NCBI RefSeq assembly: GCF_004745955.1
Contig: NZ_SRLD01000003.1
Span: forward strand, 114,740-178,739
DNA: 64,000 nt
Reading direction: 5' to 3'
Source of the DNA: Hymenobacter elongatus
GTDB lineage: Bacteria > Bacteroidota > Bacteroidia > Cytophagales > Hymenobacteraceae
Under the pieces are notes generated by a model that was not told the origin of the DNA, did no database searches, and saw only the letters and a list, made by a program, of their open reading frames with translations. The stretch's first letter is position 1; each line of letters starts with the position of its first letter. A program made the translations under genes and the position numbers. Shown one piece after another: positions 60,433-64,000 of the stretch.

Positions 60433-60575
60433 TAGAAGCTGTCTCGGAAGTCTATCGAACGTCATGCTGAGCAAAGTCGAAGCATCTCGCGTGCAGTAGT
60501 AATCAATTTACCATTGCACGCGAGATGCTTCGACTTTGCTCAGCATGACGTTCGATAGACCTCCTGAATAGCTTC
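60433..60575. repeat. Dispersed long inverted repeat, copy C (intact)
   Basis: 46-bp perfect arms: 60450-60495 and 60515-60560, with 19 bases between. The arm starts GTCTATCGAACGTCATGCTG and ends CATCTCGCGTGCA. An outer, imperfect pair GAAGCTGTC / GAATAGCTTC extends it to about 143 bp. Best preserved member of the family in the window. Confidence 0.9.
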
Positions 60576-60661
60576 ATAGCAACTACTTGCAGCGGCAACC
60601 ATAGTTCAAATAATCTCCGAACCAAAGGCTGCTGAAGCACTCGGCCCGGGCCAGCGGCACG

Positions 60662-61375
60662 CTAGCGCGCCGGCCGGGTGCTGCTGCCACCGCTGGCCTG
60701 GGAGCTGACCAAGCGGGCGGTGCCTTTGTAGCGCACCCCGCTGCCACCCGAAGTGGTCGACTTCAGCTCGCCATCGACCGAAACGTCGGCGTCGCTGCCA
60801 CCGCTGGCGCTCACCTCGGCAGCGGTGCTTTGCAGGCCGAAGGCGTGGTAGTTGCTGCCGCCGCTCACCGATACCTTCTGGCGCTCGGCGCGGCCCGCCA
60901 CGGTGATATCGCTGCCGCCGGTGGCGTTGCTGGTCAGGGCTTTGGCCGTGAGCGCGAGGTGAATATCACCGCCACCGCTGGCCGTAAGACGCATATCATC
61001 GGTGGTGAAAGACGTTTCGCCCCGGGCATCGGAGCCGCCGCTCACCGAGAGAGCCCTCAGGCTGGGGCAGGTGATGTAGACGCTGACTTTGCCCGTGCTT
61101 TTGCCCGGCAGCATCTTTTTCCAGGAGTAGTTTGGCTCCCAGCCAATTACCAAGGTGCCATTTTTCACGGTGGTCAGGATGTGGGACTGGGCCGCGCCGG
61201 CCGCATCCACCACCACGGCGGCCGTGGGCCCCTGGGTCAGAAATACATCAATGCCGCCCCCGGTCTGCACAGCCTGGAAGGCCTCGACCGGGCGGGTTTG
61301 CTTTACTTGAGCCGGGGCGGTTGTGGCGCTCAGCAGGACGGTTCCGAGGAGCAGGGTGAGAATGGAGATTTTCAT
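60662..61375 (-). CDS. GIN-domain (DUF2807) exported protein
   Basis: 237 residues with signal peptide (M-K-I-S-I-L-T-L-L-L-G-T). Putative auto-transporter adhesin head GIN domain: F-Q-A-V-Q-T-G-G-G-I-D-V-F-L-T-Q-G at the start, and repeated S-G-G-S-D / S-G-G-S-x units forming a right-handed beta helix. The tail ends S-S-T-R-P-A-R. Widespread in Bacteroidota; role unproven, probably envelope associated. Confidence 0.93.
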   Translation of the reverse strand: MKISILTLLLGTVLLSATTAPAQVKQTRPVEAFQAVQTGGGIDVFLTQGPTAAVVVDAAGAAQSHILTTVKNGTLVIGWEPNYSWKKMLPGKSTGKVSVYITCPSLRALSVSGGSDARGETSFTTDDMRLTASGGGDIHLALTAKALTSNATGGSDITVAGRAERQKVSVSGGSNYHAFGLQSTAAEVSASGGSDADVSVDGELKSTTSGGSGVRYKGTARLVSSQASGGSSTRPAR

Positions 61376-61740
61376 GGTAGTTGGGGGCTTGGGGGTTCAG
61401 AGCCGAGAGATGCGTCAGGAGCCGCAGGCGTTGCCTAAAGTATTCTCTACCTATAGACCAGTAGCCATTTTCAGCAATGAGCTAGGATCTGTGAGCAATA
61501 ATGCTTGGGGAAGTAGTTCGCCTTTTTTAACCGTCACGCTTCGCTAAGTTCAGGCTGATAGTCTCGTTACTCACTTTCCACATCCTGATGAACCGAGTCA
61601 TTCATCTCGGGATGCTGACCAATTTCGCCGAACAGTATTCTCCCCGTAGCAAGGCTAAAATTCAGTGGTAGCGCGGAGTTCAATTTGAAGCCTTATGAAC
61701 AACTTCGAATTCACCTAGCTGGCCTCAACGCTACCACAAC
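61376..61740. other. Intergenic region with 19-bp direct repeat (copy 1)
   Basis: 365 bases. At 61660-61678 ATTCAGTGGTAGCGCGGAG, which recurs with one change at 62970-62988. It resembles a tRNA D-arm (CAGTGGTAG) but no tRNA can be folded around it. It is 63 bases before the next ATG. Confidence 0.5.
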
Positions 61741-62808
61741 ATGTCAATAGCAGCACTCGGGATACTAATCAATGTACTTCCCGGCCTGGATTTTGACCTG
61801 CCTACCGCAGGTGCCCTCACCGATTACGTATGGTTTGCCCCCAGTGGCGAGCTGTTTCTGGTATGCTTGGGAGTTACAGTAGTGCTACTGGGCACTTTCT
61901 ACACCTTATTAGGAAAGACCACCTTGCTTCCTACTGAACCACCCGCTAGAAAACGAGTGGATATTGCCATCATCGTAGCCTGCTTTGCTGTGGTATTTGG
62001 CAGCTGGTTGATCATGCAGGGTGGCAAAAAGCAGGCACGAACTGCCCTGCATGATTCTGTGATCTACCTGCTCAAGACCAACGGTTGGGAACGAATAAGC
62101 TTACTACAGATCCGACAGCAGTTTGGCATAAGTGACCCCGCCCACCGAGCCAGTAACTCTGCAATAGCCTTGAACGATTCCAGACTGGATAGGCTATTAC
62201 TGGAAATAGGACAAGAAAACCAGGATGAGGATCTGGAATTGATGGCCTTCGACCACAGCAGCCTGGGCTTTAAGCTGCGTGCCGGCTCTCCTGTGCGCGA
62301 CACACTTTGCGCCGACTTGTACCGCTGCAGCTCGCAGATTATTGCCCAGTACCGGCGCACGGCGCTGCCGGCCCGGCAGGTCTATTTCAGTACCATCAAC
62401 AATGTGCTGGCCCCCGACTGGTCCTCTTCTTTTATTGTCAGCGCTCTGAAAGCGTACCCAACTATTTTCAAACCCCAGGTATCGACCAAAGACGGTAGCA
62501 TCGTGGCCATCGAAATAGATGTCGCGAAGTGGAATACTGCCATTAGCAAGGCCATTGCCAATGGCAGCATTCCTTCAAAAGGAAGAGAAATCAAGAACGA
62601 ACAGGATACTATTGATTGTGTGCTAGCCATGATGCCGCCACGCCTTGGCAAGCTGCGCGACCCTGCCCTGCTGAGAGATCTTACGGAGTACTACGATCAA
62701 CTGGAACGCAGCAAACTGCCGATAGTCGCTCCTTCTCCACCCCCGGCAGTCAATACTTCTACTCCTACAGACCCAGCGGCTGCACCGGCGGTGGCAAGCA
62801 ATCAGTAA
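61741..62808 (+). CDS. Two-TM protein of unknown function
   Basis: 355 residues. Helix 1 ~36-56 (L-F-L-V-C-L-G-V-T-V-V-L-L-G), helix 2 ~72-92 (I-A-I-I-V-A-C-F-A-V-V-F-G-S), then a ~230-residue soluble part with no family I know (N-G-W-E-R-I-S-L-L-Q-I-R-Q-Q-F-G-I-S). Pro/Thr/Ala-rich tail. Codon use is less GC-biased than in the core genes, which hints at an accessory origin. It lies between two copies of a 19-bp repeat. Confidence 0.72.
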   Translation: MSIAALGILINVLPGLDFDLPTAGALTDYVWFAPSGELFLVCLGVTVVLLGTFYTLLGKTTLLPTEPPARKRVDIAIIVACFAVVFGSWLIMQGGKKQARTALHDSVIYLLKTNGWERISLLQIRQQFGISDPAHRASNSAIALNDSRLDRLLLEIGQENQDEDLELMAFDHSSLGFKLRAGSPVRDTLCADLYRCSSQIIAQYRRTALPARQVYFSTINNVLAPDWSSSFIVSALKAYPTIFKPQVSTKDGSIVAIEIDVAKWNTAISKAIANGSIPSKGREIKNEQDTIDCVLAMMPPRLGKLRDPALLRDLTEYYDQLERSKLPIVAPSPPPAVNTSTPTDPAAAPAVASNQ

Positions 62809-63147
62809 GCGGTTTCTACTGCGCCAGGAATGGCTGCAAAGGTTCTTTTTGGGTTCAAAAAGTGGCCACCACAATGGCTTGAGCTGATATAGAGGATCCT
62901 TCCATCTGGCCGCACAGCACTACTCAGCTACTGCTGAGCCAGTCCGTTATTCATTCCCGCCGGCTTACAATTCAGTGGTAGCACGGAGGGGCTCTTGCTT
63001 CCTACTGTGGAGGTTTGTGGAGTGTTCTGCCGTGCCTTGACAGGCCAGGCTTTCCTAGTCTGGGCTTATGCTTCCTTGCCGGAAATCAGCTGCTAACGAC
63101 CTCTTGATTTCCAACCCACCTTTCGTCTCACGTTACACTCTATTTGC
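62809..63147. other. Intergenic region with 19-bp direct repeat (copy 2)
   Basis: 339 bases. ATTCAGTGGTAGCACGGAG at 62970-62988 repeats the site at 61660-61678 with G to A at one position. No gene or promoter recognised. Confidence 0.5.
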
Positions 63148-63822
63148 ATGGCTATTCGTTGGAAAGGCATTGTCGGAGCTGGCTTCATGCCGGCTGAGTT
63201 TGACACGTATTGCCACACATTAGTCTGGCAAAGCTGGCGCCCTAGCTTCCTGGTTCTTCACAATACCAGCGTGCCCTCGCTAGCGCAACGACCCAACGGC
63301 TTCCGGCGGCAGCACATGCTTGACCTGGAACACTATTACCGGGATATCCAGAACTGGAGTGCCGGACCGCACCTATTTATCGACGACAAGCTCATTTGGG
63401 TATTCACTCCCCTGACGGTGTCCGGAGTGCACTCACCTGCCTGGAATAAGCTTACCCTGGGCGTAGAGATGCTGGGCGAGTATGCCACTGAGCCTTTTGC
63501 TACTGGCCGCGGCAAAAGCGTGCAGCAAAATACCATTGCTGCGCTGGCCACCCTCTCCGCCGTGCTGGGCCTCGACCCAACCACTATCAAGCTGCATAAG
63601 GAAGACCCGGTTACCACGCACAAGGGTTGTCCGGGAAAGAATGTATCGAAGGCCAGTGTGGTTGCCGCCGTGCAGGCTGAGCTAGTTAAGCGCCACGCCG
63701 GGGAACATGTGTTTGAGGTAGCCTCTACGAACACTGTCCGCAGCTCGCGAGGGCAGGACAGTGAAAACCTAATGCGCAAGAACCTATTCCTGTCTCTCCC
63801 AGACTACCCGACGCACCAATAG
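63148..63822 (+). CDS. N-acetylmuramoyl-L-alanine amidase (amidase_2/PGRP type)
   Basis: 224 residues. Zinc ligands in F-L-V-L-H-N-T-S (first His) and T-T-H-K-G-C-P-G-K (His and Cys), as in phage-type and PGRP amidases; P-H-L-F-I-D-D precedes the substrate groove and G-V-E-M-L-G-E is conserved. It should cut the bond between muramic acid and L-Ala in peptidoglycan. No signal peptide, so it might rely on another export or lysis route, as for a phage endolysin or an effector. The 30 C-terminal residues are unique. Confidence 0.88.
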   Translation: MAIRWKGIVGAGFMPAEFDTYCHTLVWQSWRPSFLVLHNTSVPSLAQRPNGFRRQHMLDLEHYYRDIQNWSAGPHLFIDDKLIWVFTPLTVSGVHSPAWNKLTLGVEMLGEYATEPFATGRGKSVQQNTIAALATLSAVLGLDPTTIKLHKEDPVTTHKGCPGKNVSKASVVAAVQAELVKRHAGEHVFEVASTNTVRSSRGQDSENLMRKNLFLSLPDYPTHQ

Positions 63823-63849
63823 GCGAGTCATCTACTACACCAGTATGCC

Positions 63850-64000
63850 ATGAGTATCAAGATCAATCCAAAGGGGTGCAACCCAAATTGTCGCTACGCC
63901 GCCCTGGCCGTGTTGAAGGGTTCAATGTGTTGGCGTACCAGCTGCCATCGGTTACTCATCGCGCAGACGCGCAAGGTCAAGACCCGCTGTGCGCCGTTGG
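63850..64000 (+). CDS. ORF running off the right edge, uncertain
   Basis: An ATG at 63850 opens a frame starting M-S-I-K-I-N-P-K-G-C-N-P-N-C-R-Y-A-A-L-A and stays open to the edge (50 codons). The I-N-P ... N-C-x-Y-A-A-L-A start recalls papain-fold toxin/deamidase N-termini, which is only a resemblance. After about residue 20 a neighbouring frame (R-V-E-G-F-N-V-L-A-Y-Q-L-P-S-V) looks more protein-like, so a frameshift is possible. It begins 28 bases after the amidase stop. Confidence 0.35.
   Translation, partial: MSIKINPKGCNPNCRYAALAVLKGSMCWRTSCHRLLIAQTRKVKTRCAPL

Noticed and set aside
61655..61735. tRNA gene suggested by CAGTGGTAG
   Set aside because: Only the D-arm-like stretch is present; no acceptor stem, anticodon arm or T-arm (no GGTTCGAxTCC-like sequence) can be folded around either copy.

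Overview
The window looks like a chromosomal segment of a Hymenobacter-like member of the Bacteroidota (order Cytophagales). The support is high GC, many lipoprotein signals, TonB-dependent and outer-membrane barrel genes, T9SS C-terminal sorting domains, Bacteroidota-only families (imelysin/DUF4856, DUF4175, DUF4159, DUF2911, DUF2141, GIN/DUF2807), and a TAnnTTTG-type promoter. No rRNA, tRNA or CRISPR array was found. Genus-level placement is an inference from gene content.

Layout. (1) 1-4214, minus strand: DUF4856 lipoprotein, imelysin lipoprotein, vitamin-K carboxylase-like HTTM membrane protein, TonB-dependent receptor (cut by the left edge). The four genes are translationally coupled or closely spaced, behind a promoter with a perfect 10-3-10 palindrome; probably a metal/iron-uptake operon. 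(2) 4.2-13.3 kb: penicillin acylase, a small membrane protein, a frameshifted lipase-like lipoprotein, a beta-prism-repeat lipoprotein with an apparent one-base frameshift in its signal peptide, two outer-membrane barrels and a secreted lipoprotein. (3) 13.3-14.1 kb: a proteorhodopsin-like gene with an Asp-Thr-Gln motif. (4) 14.4-21.4 kb: a tolC-usp-emrA-emrB efflux operon divergent from a GAF-GAF-AAA-Fis sigma-54 activator, with a sigma-54-like element upstream of tolC. (5) 21.6-23.9 kb: McrBC restriction. (6) 24.1-30.4 kb: a tandemly duplicated tldD-pmbA pair. (7) 30.4-34.6 kb: a hairpin repeat, a gene with a nonsense codon, a small lipoprotein, two barrels and a DUF4159 gene. (8) 34.8-42.5 kb: MoxR, DUF58, BatA-like, DUF4175 and a large membrane protein, the last three overlapping by 4 bases.

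(9) 42.5-45.2 kb: a Thr-rich lipoprotein divergent from an ECF sigma factor that is followed by a membrane-anchored trypsin-like protease. (10) 45.4-48.8 kb: a DUF1800/DUF1501 pair, the second with a T9SS sorting domain. (11) 49.0-50.8 kb: a small membrane protein, two tiny exported Lys/Arg-rich peptides and an SRAP (YedK/HMCES) gene. (12) 51.2-61.4 kb: T9SS lectin-like protein, M61 peptidase, DUF2911, GH43, DUF2141, a STAS-like protein, a LuxR-type regulator with an abnormal receiver, and a GIN-domain protein. (13) 61.7-64 kb: a more accessory-looking end with a two-TM protein, a peptidoglycan amidase and an ORF running off the edge, marked by a 19-bp direct repeat.

Intergenic space carries several families of long inverted repeats. 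One of them, a 184-bp element with 19-bp terminal inverted repeats, sits inside the loop of a transcription terminator and is flanked by a 16-bp direct repeat. The best candidates for new biology are the Asp-Thr-Gln rhodopsin, the imelysin/carboxylase-like operon, the sigma/protease pair, the paired cationic peptides and the duplicated Tat-exported TldD/PmbA.
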